A DNA stretch of 7,596 nucleotides, from positions 5,388 to 12,983 of the forward strand of contig DBME01000263.1 of assembly GCA_002298155.1 (NCBI GenBank), written 5' to 3'. The stretch comes from Holophagaceae bacterium UBA706 (GTDB lineage Bacteria; Acidobacteriota; Holophagae; Holophagales; Holophagaceae). Positions 1-6,471 of this stretch are shown piece after piece. A program made the translations under genes and the position numbers. The notes under the pieces were generated by a model that made no database searches, was not told where the DNA came from, and was given only the letters and a program-made list of their open reading frames with translations. The first letter of the stretch is position 1. Every line of letters begins with the position of its first letter.

Positions 1-112
1 CCATGAGAATCGAGCCGGTACGCCGATCAAGGCCCGAAAGCCGTATGGAACTTCGGCCATGAGAATCGAGCCGGTACGCCGATCAAGGCCCGAAAGCCGC
101 ATGGAACTTCGG
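1..112. repeat. Two tandem 56-bp repeats
   Basis: Units 1-56 and 57-112 are identical except at one base (T at 44, C at 100). The units abut directly with no spacer. Each contains AATCGAGCCGGT, which can be read as the Ile-Glu-Pro-Val codons seen just before the His-Met-Lys motif of IS5-family transposases. Each ends in TATGGAACTTCGG or CATGGAACTTCGG. Because 56 is not a multiple of three, the duplication shifts the transposase frame. The window starts exactly at a unit boundary, so more copies may lie to the left. The array looks like a local duplication inside a dead IS5 gene. Confidence 0.9.
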
Positions 113-114
113 AC

Positions 115-330
115 ATGAAGGCGGACGGGGTGCTGGGACGGAACTTCCTCAAGGGCATGGCAGGCGACGCGATCAACGCGATCCTCTGCGGGGCCGGCCA
201 TAACCTCCGGAAGATCCTGGCCCGCCTTAGGGCCCTTTTGTACATGCTCACCGGCAACGCCTGGGAGGCCCTACAAGCCCCCTGTTGCCACCTGGAAGTG
301 CTCCGGCTTCATCAGGACCGAAGTTCTTAA
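115..330 (+). pseudogene. IS5-family transposase, C-terminal remnant
   Basis: The readable frame matches the C-terminal end of IS5-family DDE transposases. It begins with Met-Lys-Ala-Asp-Gly, followed by GRNFLKG, then GDAINAILCGAGHNLRKIL, which is the usual helix after the catalytic Glu. In family members this block follows an IEPVIGHMK-type motif. Here the Ile-Glu-Pro-Val codons at about 66-77 are separated from it by roughly 36 extra bases belonging to the 56-bp tandem repeat, so the gene is frameshifted. The D, D and E catalytic positions of the family lie off the left side or are lost. The last codons (318-330, Asp-Arg-Ser-Ser-stop) belong to the inserted IS1634 element. The native frame continues at 2232. 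It is a dead fragment; the family call is firm, the subgroup is not. Confidence 0.8.
313..317 (+). repeat. Target-site duplication CAGGA, left copy
   Basis: CAGGA directly precedes the left inverted repeat and recurs at 2227-2231 beyond the right end. With one extra outer base the pair is TCAGGA/CCAGGA (5 of 6). In the IS5 frame it encodes Gln plus the first two bases of the next codon. Confidence 0.65.
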
Positions 331-337
331 CGGAATA
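318..337 (+). repeat. Left terminal inverted repeat of the IS1634 element
   Basis: CCGAAGTTCTTAACGGAATA pairs as an inverted repeat with 2206-2225. The first nine bases match exactly and 15 of 20 match overall. It would be the transposase binding and cleavage end. Confidence 0.7.
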
Positions 338-405
338 GCGGCTTGAAGCCTGTGGCAATGCGGATGTGCAGCGATTGCTTCAAAAACGTAGTCATGTAAA
401 TAACC

Positions 406-433
406 TTGACACGGCCATTGGCGGGCTTATCCT
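406..433 (+). promoter_or_regulatory. Possible sigma-70-type promoter of the IS1634 transposase
   Basis: TTGACA at 406-411 is a perfect -35 hexamer. TATCCT at 428-433 (4 of 6 to consensus) follows after 16 bases. It ends only 6 bases before the ATG at 440, so a transcript from here would be nearly leaderless. That agrees with the lack of a properly spaced ribosome binding site; only GGGG abuts the start. Prediction only. Confidence 0.4.
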
Positions 434-439
434 TGGGGT

Positions 440-2146
440 ATGTACATCACAACGATTCCGAATAGAACATCGCCTCCTGCGATCCTTCTGCGGGAAAGCT
501 TTCGTGAGGATGGCAAGGTTAAAAACCGGACCCTGGCCAACCTGAGCGACTGGGCTCCCGAGCGGATCGAGGCCCTTAAGGTCGTTCTGCGCGACGGCAA
601 CCTGGCCACGGGCGCTGAACCCGAACTGGGACCTTCGCTGCCGCACGGACATGTGGCCGCGGTGCTTGGGATGGTTCGGTCCCTGGGCCTGGACCGCCTG
701 CTCCACGGGCGTCGGCACCGGATGCGCGAACTTTGTCTCGCCCTGGTCGCCGGCCGCATCCTGGAGCCTTCCAGCAAGCTCTCCTTGGCTCAGGGGCTGC
801 AGCCAGGGGCGGAGCACTCCACCTTGGGGCAGGAACTGGTCCTGGGCGACGTGGACGAGAACGAGTTCTACGAGGTCATGGATTGGCTCCTGGAGCGCCA
901 GCCGCGCATCGAGGCCGAGCTGGCCAAACGCCATCTGGGCGAGGGCTGCACGGTCCTCTACGACCTGAGCAGTTCCTATTTCGAAGGCCGGTGCTGCCCC
1001 CTGGCCCAGCACGGCTATTCTCGCGACAAGCGCGAGGACCGCCCCCAGATCAACTACGGCCTGCTCTGCAACTTTGAGGGTGTGCCCATCGCCATCGAGG
1101 TGGTGGAAGGCAAAGTGGGCGATCCCAAGACCGTCCCGGCGCAGGTGGCCAAGCTCAAGGAGCGGTTCGGGCTGAAGCGGGTTGTGGTGGTGGGCGACCG
1201 GGGCATGATCACCGAGGCCCGGATCCGGGAGGATGTCCAGGAGGCCGGGTACGACTGGATCACCGCGTTGCGCCACGGCAGCATCCAGCCGCTCCTGGAC
1301 GCCAGGTTGATCCAGCCCAGCCTGTTCGATGAACGTGGGCTGGCGGAGATCACCCATCCGGATTATCCGGGAGAACGCCTCATTGCCTGCTTCAATCCCT
1401 TCATGAAGGAAGAGCGGGCCCGGAAGCGGGAAATCCTGCTCCAGCTCACGGAAGCGGCCCTGCAGAAGGTGGAGGACGCCTGCAGGCGTGAACGGAACCC
1501 CCTGCGGGGCAAGGCGGAGATCGGCCTCAAGGCCGGGGCGGCCCTGGCCCGGTTCAAGATGGGGAAGTATTTCCGGGTGCGGGTCGAGGATGACTGCATG
1601 GGCTTCCTGCGCCGGAGCGCACTCCTGGACCAGGAAGCCGCCATGGACAGGATCTACGTGATCCGAACGTCCGTGCCCAAAGAGGTGCTCGGCGACCAGG
1701 AGGCGGTCCTGGCCTACAAGCAGCTGGCGAAGGTGGAGCGGGCGTTCCGGACGCTCAAGTCGGTGGACCTTCAGGTCCGGCCGATCTACCACCACCTGGA
1801 GCGGCGGGTGAAGGCCCATCTCTTTCTGTGCATGCTGGCCTATTACGTTGAATACCACCTGCGCCAGGCCTGGAAGGGGCTCCTCTACCATGACGAGGAG
1901 GGCAGCCAGCGGAAGACGCCGGTCGCACCCGTGGAACCCAGCTCCGCAGCCAAGGCCAAGAAGGCTACGGGCCGCTCCAAGGACGGGTTCCCGCTACAGA
2001 CCTTCCGTGGCCTCATGCAGACCCTGGCGACCCTCTCCAAGGCCACCGTCCAACTCGGTGCGGATGGCCCCACCTACCCGCGGACTTCGAAGATGACCAA
2101 GCTCCAAGCCCGGGCCTTCGACCTCCTCGGCCTCAAGGAAGTGTAG
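440..2146 (+). CDS. IS1634-family transposase (IS4-superfamily DDE)
   Basis: This 568-residue protein cuts and joins the ends of its own insertion sequence. It has the family's usual N-terminus (PNRTSPPAILLRES, KVKNRTLANLS) and the RNase H-like DDE fold. The likely catalytic acids are Asp175 in YDLSSSYFEG, Asp253 in VVVGDRGM, and Glu433 in YKQLAKVERAFRTLK. The last has the YREK-type spacing (Tyr, then Glu at +7 and Lys at +14), with Leu at the usual Arg position. The 180-residue gap between the second Asp and Glu fits the beta-strand insertion domain of IS4 relatives. The length matches full-size members, with no stop or frameshift, so it may be active. The ATG at 440 gives the expected N-terminus. 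A Lys/Ala-rich stretch (about residues 495-525) looks like a flexible segment. Confidence 0.95.
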   Translation: MYITTIPNRTSPPAILLRESFREDGKVKNRTLANLSDWAPERIEALKVVLRDGNLATGAEPELGPSLPHGHVAAVLGMVRSLGLDRLLHGRRHRMRELCLALVAGRILEPSSKLSLAQGLQPGAEHSTLGQELVLGDVDENEFYEVMDWLLERQPRIEAELAKRHLGEGCTVLYDLSSSYFEGRCCPLAQHGYSRDKREDRPQINYGLLCNFEGVPIAIEVVEGKVGDPKTVPAQVAKLKERFGLKRVVVVGDRGMITEARIREDVQEAGYDWITALRHGSIQPLLDARLIQPSLFDERGLAEITHPDYPGERLIACFNPFMKEERARKREILLQLTEAALQKVEDACRRERNPLRGKAEIGLKAGAALARFKMGKYFRVRVEDDCMGFLRRSALLDQEAAMDRIYVIRTSVPKEVLGDQEAVLAYKQLAKVERAFRTLKSVDLQVRPIYHHLERRVKAHLFLCMLAYYVEYHLRQAWKGLLYHDEEGSQRKTPVAPVEPSSAAKAKKATGRSKDGFPLQTFRGLMQTLATLSKATVQLGADGPTYPRTSKMTKLQARAFDLLGLKEV

Positions 2147-2163
2147 ACAGTAGCTGTACGGCC

Positions 2164-2201
2164 AAAATCCCCAAGAAGTCCATGTGCTTCAAGGGGATTT
2201 T
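2164..2201 (+). terminator. Rho-independent-type hairpin after the IS1634 transposase
   Basis: AAAATCCCC (2164-2172) pairs perfectly with GGGGATTTT (2193-2201). Inside, an AA/AA internal loop is followed by a second GAAG/CTTC stem (2175-2178 with 2187-2190) around an 8-base loop. The A-rich and T-rich outer arms suit termination in both directions. It lies 17 bases after the stop codon and inside the IS right end, so it would end the transposase message and block read-through across the end. Confidence 0.75.
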
Positions 2202-2205
2202 CGAT

Positions 2206-2225
2206 TGTTCAGTATGGAACTTCGG
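2206..2225 (-). repeat. Right terminal inverted repeat of the IS1634 element
   Basis: Its reverse complement begins CCGAAGTTCCATACTGAACA, matching the left end at 15 of 20 positions, the outer nine exactly. Part of this end, GTATGGAACTTCGG plus CCA outside it, recurs at 43-59. Confidence 0.7.
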
Positions 2226-2226
2226 C

Positions 2227-2231
2227 CAGGA
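2227..2231 (+). repeat. Target-site duplication CAGGA, right copy
   Basis: Matches 313-317 exactly. Joining 317 to 2232 gives an uninterrupted IS5-family reading frame, as expected if this is the duplicated target. Confidence 0.65.
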
Positions 2232-2250
2232 GGCCTCCGGAGCCCTCTGA
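2232..2250 (+). pseudogene. Detached 3' tail of the IS5-family transposase
   Basis: If the IS1634 element and one CAGGA copy are removed, CAT CAG GA joins to G GCC TCC GGA GCC CTC TGA. The remnant then reads His-Gln-Glu-Ala-Ser-Gly-Ala-Leu-stop. The tail therefore contributes the last residues and TGA at 2248-2250 of the interrupted gene. This is reconstruction from the sequence; the last residues of IS5 transposases are too variable to confirm it by motif. Confidence 0.55.
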
Positions 2251-2255
2251 ATCCC

Positions 2256-2279
2256 GGGAGGGGTTTCGCAGGGCCGACC
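2256..2279 (+). other. Possible right terminus of the IS5-family remnant
   Basis: GGGAGGGGTTTCGCAGGGCCGACC follows a few bases after the reconstructed IS5 stop codon. A G-rich GGGTTT..CAGGG sequence close behind the stop resembles the outer ends of some IS5-family elements. The opposite end is not in the window, so no inverted-repeat match can be made. Confidence 0.3.
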
Positions 2280-2280
2280 A

Positions 2281-2371
2281 AGTATTCCCCCGTTATGGGC
2301 CATCTATCCCTCCTTGAGAGGGGGGTCAGTTTTCGTGGCCAGAGGGGGTCAATTTACGGTGTCCCTCGACA
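2281..2371 (-). mobile_element. Remnant of an IS21-family-type terminal region
   Basis: Two imperfect direct repeats, GGGGTCAGTTTTCGTGGCC (2322-2340) and GGGGTCAATTTACGGTGTCC (2345-2364), are spaced 23 bases apart. Read on the minus strand from 2371 the sequence begins TGTCGAGGGACACC and runs into the AATTGACCCCC and AACTGACCCCC boxes. This layout of a TGT-start tip followed by repeated TGACCCCC boxes is common at IS21-family ends, where they bind IstA. No istA or istB coding sequence remains. The family call rests on this pattern only. Confidence 0.5.
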
Positions 2372-3291
2372 CGCTGGACAACTCCAACACCAAAAAGGAA
2401 GGCATCGGCTGGACCTACAAGCAGTTCGACGGCTAAGCGCCGATCGCGGCCTACCTGGGCGAGGAGGGCTGGGCCCTGGGCTTCGAGCTGCGGGAGGGGA
2501 CCCAGCACTCCCCGAAGGAGACCCCGGCGTTTCTGGCCCGGGTGAGGGTCCTCGCCAAGAAGTTGGTGAGCGGGAGGAGGATCCTGCTCCGCATGGATTT
2601 CGGCAACGACGCCATGGAGAACTATGTCCTGGCCGCCGAGGAAGGTATCGACTACCTGGTCAAGCACAACTGGCGCACGGAGAACCTGGAGGTCTGGGCC
2701 GACAAGGCCGCGGCCATGCCGGAGTCCGCCTGGAGTCATCCCCGGGAGGGGAAGCGGGTGGTGCGCTTCTCGGAATGGGTGGAGCGGACGGTGAAGTTCA
2801 AGGGCAAAGAGGTAGTCCTTCGCTACCGGATGGTGGTGGAAGTTTCCGAGCGCACCACGGACGCCAAGGGCACCACCCTGCTGCTCCCTCTGGTGGGCGT
2901 AGACGCCTGGATCACCAGCATGGACCTGCCTGAAACTGAGGTGATCGCCCTCTACCGGGATCACGGTACGAGCGAACAGTTTCATTCTGAGATGAAGGGA
3001 GAGTTGGACCTGGAGCGGCTTCCCAGCGGCAAGTTCATGACCAACGCCCTGATCCTGGAGATGGGCGTCCTGGCCTACAACGTCCTGCGCCTCATGGGCC
3101 AGATCGGCCTGAAAGGCTACAAGCAGCGCCACGAGAGCAAGCGCCACCGGATCCGGACGGTAATCCAGGAACTGCTGTGCGAGGCGGCCCGGGTCGTCCA
3201 CCACGCGGGTCAGTTGGCCTACAAGTTCGGACGGACCTGCCTGGCCTTTGAGCGGTTGGTCCTGCTGCGAGCCCATTTCTCCGAATCCTGA
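2359..3291 (+). pseudogene. IS1380-family transposase, N-terminally truncated with in-frame stop
   Basis: The frame from about 2359 to the TGA at 3289-3291 matches the C-terminal two thirds of IS1380-family DDE transposases, which are usually about 440-460 residues. DTLDNSNTKKEGIGWTYKQFDG is the first-Asp region. LLRMDFGNDAMEN holds the second Asp (codon 2596-2598). YRDHGTSEQFHSEMK holds the catalytic Glu (2974-2976) with the family spacing. The N-terminal portion is replaced by IS21-type end sequence. TAA at 2434-2436 stands where the family has Tyr (GYAPI), a one-base change from TAC, and the frame is otherwise open. The longest intact piece starts at GTG 2542 (249 residues) and lacks the first Asp, so no active enzyme is expected. 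Confidence 0.85.
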
Positions 3292-3721
3292 CGCTTCCGC
3301 GACCCCGGACCAACTTGTCCAGAAACCACCGAAGCCAGGCCGGAGGCGTATTCGAAGTTTGGGGTATCCCGCCAAGCGCCCCAGTTTCCCGGCCCGAGAA
3401 GGGCTCGCCGTGCCGCAAAGAGGGTCATCAACCTCTCAACATCGCACCCGGTCGCCGATAATGGCCCCATCCGGAGCGTGGTCCGCACGGATTCACGAAT
3501 TCTTCTGTGAAGGGGAGGCCATACCTTACCGCCCCCCCCGTCGATTCCCAGGCCCCCAAAGACCTCCCACCCCTTAATGGGGAGCCCAAGGTATTTCCGC
3601 CACCTTTGCCGATCAGAAGGGGTTTATCACGGCCGGCAATGGCCTGTTGAGTGTCGTCGCTCCTCCTTGCATGAGGAATGCTGCGACGCCGGCATTGTTC
3701 TGCGATGCGGGTGGGTGACCC
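3292..3721. other. Gene-free stretch between IS debris and the HEAT-repeat gene
   Basis: No frame here shows a recognisable product or a start with a ribosome binding site. It holds an 8-C run (3532-3539), a small CCCC-TTAAT-GGGG hairpin (3570-3582), and an imperfect AATGC/GCATT hairpin (3677-3681 with 3692-3696) just past the HEAT-gene stop, without a T-run on the minus strand. It should include the right end of the IS1380 element, which I could not place because the left end is missing. TTCAC/GTGAA flanking GAATTCTTCT near 3493-3512 is another short inverted repeat. Confidence 0.6.
3588..3656. mobile_element. Possible second, degenerate IS21-like end
   Basis: AAGGTATTTCCGCC followed about 20 bases later by GGGGTTTATCACGGCC, then TGAGTGTCG, has the same order of words as the 2279-2371 block (AAGTATTCCCCC, GGGGTCAGTTTTCGTGGCC, then GGTGTCC). 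The similarity is partial and could be coincidence. Confidence 0.2.
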
Positions 3722-6355
3722 CTACCTAACCAGGTACTGCCTCAACACCGCCTTCACCTCTTCGCTGCTCTCGTTCTCCATGGCCAGGGCCATGGACTCG
3801 CGGGCTTCCTGGGTGTTCTGCGCCGCCAGGGCCTTGGCCGCGGCGATGCGGATGCCCAGGGGCTCGCGGCCCTTGAAGAGCCCCTTCTTCTGGAAGAGCT
3901 CCTGGAGCGGCTTGACGGACTCGGGGCCGGGGATCTTGCCGAGCACTTCCACGGCGCGCAGGCGCAGGCGCTGGGCGTCGTCGCCGGCGGACTTGTCGGG
4001 GGTGAGCATCTGGAGCACGGCGGGCAGGGCGGTGGCGTCGCCCAGGTCGCCGATCATGTTCAGGGTCTCCAGCTGGGCTGGCACGTCGGACTCGGGGAGG
4101 GCCTCGGCGAGGGCCTTGGCGGCGGCGGGCTTGCCGGCCAGGGCGGAAACGGCGGTGACGGCGGTGCGGCGCACGCGCATGTCCTGGTGCTGGATGGCGA
4201 GGATCATGTCGGGAACGGCGGACTTCTCTTCGGCCTGGGCCAGCAGCATGAGGGCGTGGTCCACCATGTGCCACTGGGGCGAGGCGAGCAGTTCCTTCAG
4301 GACCGGCACCGCGCGCCTGCCGATGGCCCGGAGGGCCTCCACCAGGTGGGTGCGGCGGCTGGGATCCTCCTCGGCCTCCAGGGCGGCGGCGAGGTGCGCC
4401 GCGGCGGGGGTGCCGATGAGGGAGAGGATGGAATGAACCTGCGGGATGGGGATGGCGGCGCCCTTCTGGTAGAGCAGGGGCACGAGGAGCTGGATGTTGG
4501 CCGAACTGCCCAGGCGGGCCAGGAGGTCGCGCAGCAGCTGCGGCTTCCAGGCGGCGGCGCCCACGGAGGGGTAGGCCAGGTCGCCCAGGTTGCGCATCTC
4601 GTTGTGCAGGGCGGAGAAATTCCCCGCGGGGAACCAGCGGGTGAGGATGGATTCCACGGTCTGGGCGCACCACTGGGCCACGAGCTGGTCGTTTTCCGCG
4701 GAGAGGCGGTCCCGGGCGGCGGTGAGCATGCGGTTCTCGAGGTCCAGGGGCAGGTTGGCCCCGGTGAAGCCGTCGGAAAGGTTGGCCAGGATCTCGGTGC
4801 CGTGGCGGCGCACGAACTCCTGCGGGCTGGCCAGCTCCTCCTCCAGTTGCGCGAGCATGGAGCGGAGATCGTCCACGCGCTTGCCCCGGATCAGCTGGCG
4901 GCCCAGGGTCATGACCAGGTGCGGGTCCAGCTTGTGGATGGCGTGGCGTTCCAGGCTCACGTGGAGCTTGGTGTCGGTGCCCTGGCATTCCCACTGGATG
5001 GCTTCCTTGAAGTCCTCGACCTCCTGCATGCCCCAGCCTTCGAACTGGAGGCGGCCGCGGATGGCTTCCAGGGACAGCTCCCGGTCCGGCACGCACTGCA
5101 TGAGGGCGACGGTGAGCAGGGCCAGGTCGAACATGGAGGGACGGTGCGTCACGTGGACGTGGGCCACGGCCTGGGCCAGGAGTTCGGGGGCCAGGAAGTC
5201 CATGGCGCGCCGCAGGGCGGCTTCGCCCGGGGGGAAGCCGGGAAGGCCCAGGAGCAGGTTGCCCTGGGCGGAAGCGTCGAATTCGGCGAAGGCCTTGCGC
5301 AGGGAGTCCCGCACGGTGCCCGGGTCCAGCGTGTCCAGCATGAGCCGGGAGCCGGAGCCCGCCAGGCCCGAGAAATCCGGGATGACGAAGCCGAAGCGGT
5401 TGAGGGAGTCCCGGTGGTCCACGCCCCAGGGGGAGCGGGGGCCGGCCTTGTCCAGGGTGGTGGTGGTGGCCATGGCGGTGAAGAAGGCCACGGCCAGCTC
5501 GTCCCGCAGCGCCGCGGGGGAGAGGGGGACCTGCACGGGGGCCTCGTCGGCGGCCGCGATGGGAACCCACACGGGCGAGAGATCCTCGGGCTCGGATTCC
5601 ACGGAGAGGGGCAGGGGGGCCGGGACCCGGCTCAGCTCCTCGGCCGTGAGGGGCGCCGGCTCGGGGAAGGCCTGGGGCACCGTTTCCGGGATCTCGCCGC
5701 TCTCGGCCACGGCCGGAGGCACCGAGCCTACCCAGGGGATGGGATCGAAGGTATCGGGGATATGCGGCACCGCCGCGGGCGGCGCAGCCGGAAGAGGCGC
5801 CGGGGCCGCCGCTGGAACTTCCGCCGGAATCCCGGCGGGGGCCGGTTCCGGGGCGTCATCCTGGGCGGGCGTGAACATCCGCTCCCAGTCCAGTTCCACC
5901 GGGGCGGCCTTGAAGGGGGAGTCCAGGCGCGGGGCCGTGGGCTCGACCCGGGGCAGGACGCGCAGAAGGCCGTCCTCGGGCAGGAGCGTCTCCGCGCCGC
6001 CCATTTCCGCGAGGCGCTGGGGCCGCATCTGCAGCACGAAAAGCAGGGAGCGGAGTTCCTCGGGATCCAGCCCGGGCAGGAACTCGATGCCGCCGATTTC
6101 CCGCGCGTCCAGCTCGCGGGCCAGGGCCATGGCGGCGTTGGGGGCCCCGGTCACGGGTTCGTCCTGGTAGGAGAAGCCCACGCCGCTGGTCACCAGGCGG
6201 ATCATTCCGTACTTCAGCAGGAGATCGGGAACGAACTCCTCCAACTCCCCCTGGGCCTTGAGGGCCAGCGGGTGATCGGGGGCGTTGTGCATTTGCGCCC
6301 GGAGCGCCTGATGGAGGAGCTCGATGAGGCGGGTGAGGGGCTTGGGTGCTGGCAT
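3722..6355 (-). CDS. HEAT-repeat domain protein of unknown function
   Basis: 877 residues, no signal peptide or membrane segment seen, so probably cytoplasmic. Residues 1-135 form a helical domain (LIELLHQALRAQ, HPLALKAQGELEEF, IGGIEFLPGLDPEELRSLL). Similar domains occur at the front of other bacterial HEAT or signalling proteins, where they are thought to mediate interactions. About 160-280 is an Ala/Pro/Glu-rich, probably disordered linker. About 280-600 is a mostly helical region I do not recognise. About 607-877 carries repeated helical pairs of HEAT/PBS-lyase type (AALEAEEDPSRRTHLVEALR, MRVRRTAVTAVSALAG, RLRLRAVEVLGKI, IRIAAAKALAAQ), a scaffold for binding proteins. The start ATG at 6355 has GGGGAGG upstream with only 2 bases of spacing and begins the conserved N-terminal helix. 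It is divergent from the chain length factor gene; a functional link is not shown. Confidence 0.88.
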   Translation of the reverse strand: MPAPKPLTRLIELLHQALRAQMHNAPDHPLALKAQGELEEFVPDLLLKYGMIRLVTSGVGFSYQDEPVTGAPNAAMALARELDAREIGGIEFLPGLDPEELRSLLFVLQMRPQRLAEMGGAETLLPEDGLLRVLPRVEPTAPRLDSPFKAAPVELDWERMFTPAQDDAPEPAPAGIPAEVPAAAPAPLPAAPPAAVPHIPDTFDPIPWVGSVPPAVAESGEIPETVPQAFPEPAPLTAEELSRVPAPLPLSVESEPEDLSPVWVPIAAADEAPVQVPLSPAALRDELAVAFFTAMATTTTLDKAGPRSPWGVDHRDSLNRFGFVIPDFSGLAGSGSRLMLDTLDPGTVRDSLRKAFAEFDASAQGNLLLGLPGFPPGEAALRRAMDFLAPELLAQAVAHVHVTHRPSMFDLALLTVALMQCVPDRELSLEAIRGRLQFEGWGMQEVEDFKEAIQWECQGTDTKLHVSLERHAIHKLDPHLVMTLGRQLIRGKRVDDLRSMLAQLEEELASPQEFVRRHGTEILANLSDGFTGANLPLDLENRMLTAARDRLSAENDQLVAQWCAQTVESILTRWFPAGNFSALHNEMRNLGDLAYPSVGAAAWKPQLLRDLLARLGSSANIQLLVPLLYQKGAAIPIPQVHSILSLIGTPAAAHLAAALEAEEDPSRRTHLVEALRAIGRRAVPVLKELLASPQWHMVDHALMLLAQAEEKSAVPDMILAIQHQDMRVRRTAVTAVSALAGKPAAAKALAEALPESDVPAQLETLNMIGDLGDATALPAVLQMLTPDKSAGDDAQRLRLRAVEVLGKIPGPESVKPLQELFQKKGLFKGREPLGIRIAAAKALAAQNTQEARESMALAMENESSEEVKAVLRQYLVR

Positions 6356-6471
6356 GGCCTCCCCGTAGGGGGTGATGTCCCGAAGGTGGGTCGAAAAAAT
6401 AATAATGCATTTTCGGCCTGGCCGATACTCAGGCTCTGGAGAGGCGGCCCCAGCTGTGGTTCCCTAAGGGT
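6356..6471. promoter_or_regulatory. Divergent intergenic region with A/T-rich island
   Basis: This 116-bp gap separates two diverging genes and must hold both start signals unless one is read from further away. In otherwise GC-rich DNA, 6393-6413 is strikingly A/T-rich (GAAAAAATAATAATGCATTTT) and offers -10-like hexamers on both strands (for example AATAAT at 6401-6406 on plus). No good -35 partner is visible on either strand. GGGGAGG (6358-6364, minus strand) serves the HEAT gene. Confidence 0.5.

Larger units (their letters stand above)
318..2226 (+). mobile_element. IS1634-family insertion sequence, apparently complete
   Basis: The element is bounded by CCGAAGTTC at 318-326 and GAACTTCGG at 2217-2225. 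Aligned inward, 15 of 20 terminal bases match as an inverted repeat. It encodes one intact IS4-superfamily transposase with its own likely promoter on the left and a hairpin terminator on the right. The direct repeat CAGGA lies immediately outside at 313-317 and 2227-2231, fitting the 5-6 bp duplications known for this family. The length, about 1.9 kb, also fits. Removing the element restores the frame of the interrupted IS5 transposase, which is independent support for the boundaries. The exact right edge (2225 or 2226) is uncertain by one base. Confidence 0.8.

Noticed and set aside
1..112. CRISPR array
   Set aside because: Only two 56-bp units, directly joined without spacers, inside an IS5 gene remnant; no cas genes nearby.
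392..1891. Long open frame on the minus strand (about 500 codons)
   Set aside because: It lies wholly antisense to the IS1634 transposase, whose DDE motifs are clear. The Gln/His/Pro/Leu-rich product matches nothing and is a by-product of GC-rich third positions.
2184..2933. Plus-strand open frame of 249 codons overlapping the IS1380 remnant
   Set aside because: It is out of frame with the recognisable transposase and reads as Gly/Arg-rich low-complexity sequence.
3661..3677. TCCTC/GAGGA hairpin as a terminator of the HEAT gene
   Set aside because: Five-base stem with a 7-base loop and no T-run on the minus strand; not distinguishable from chance.
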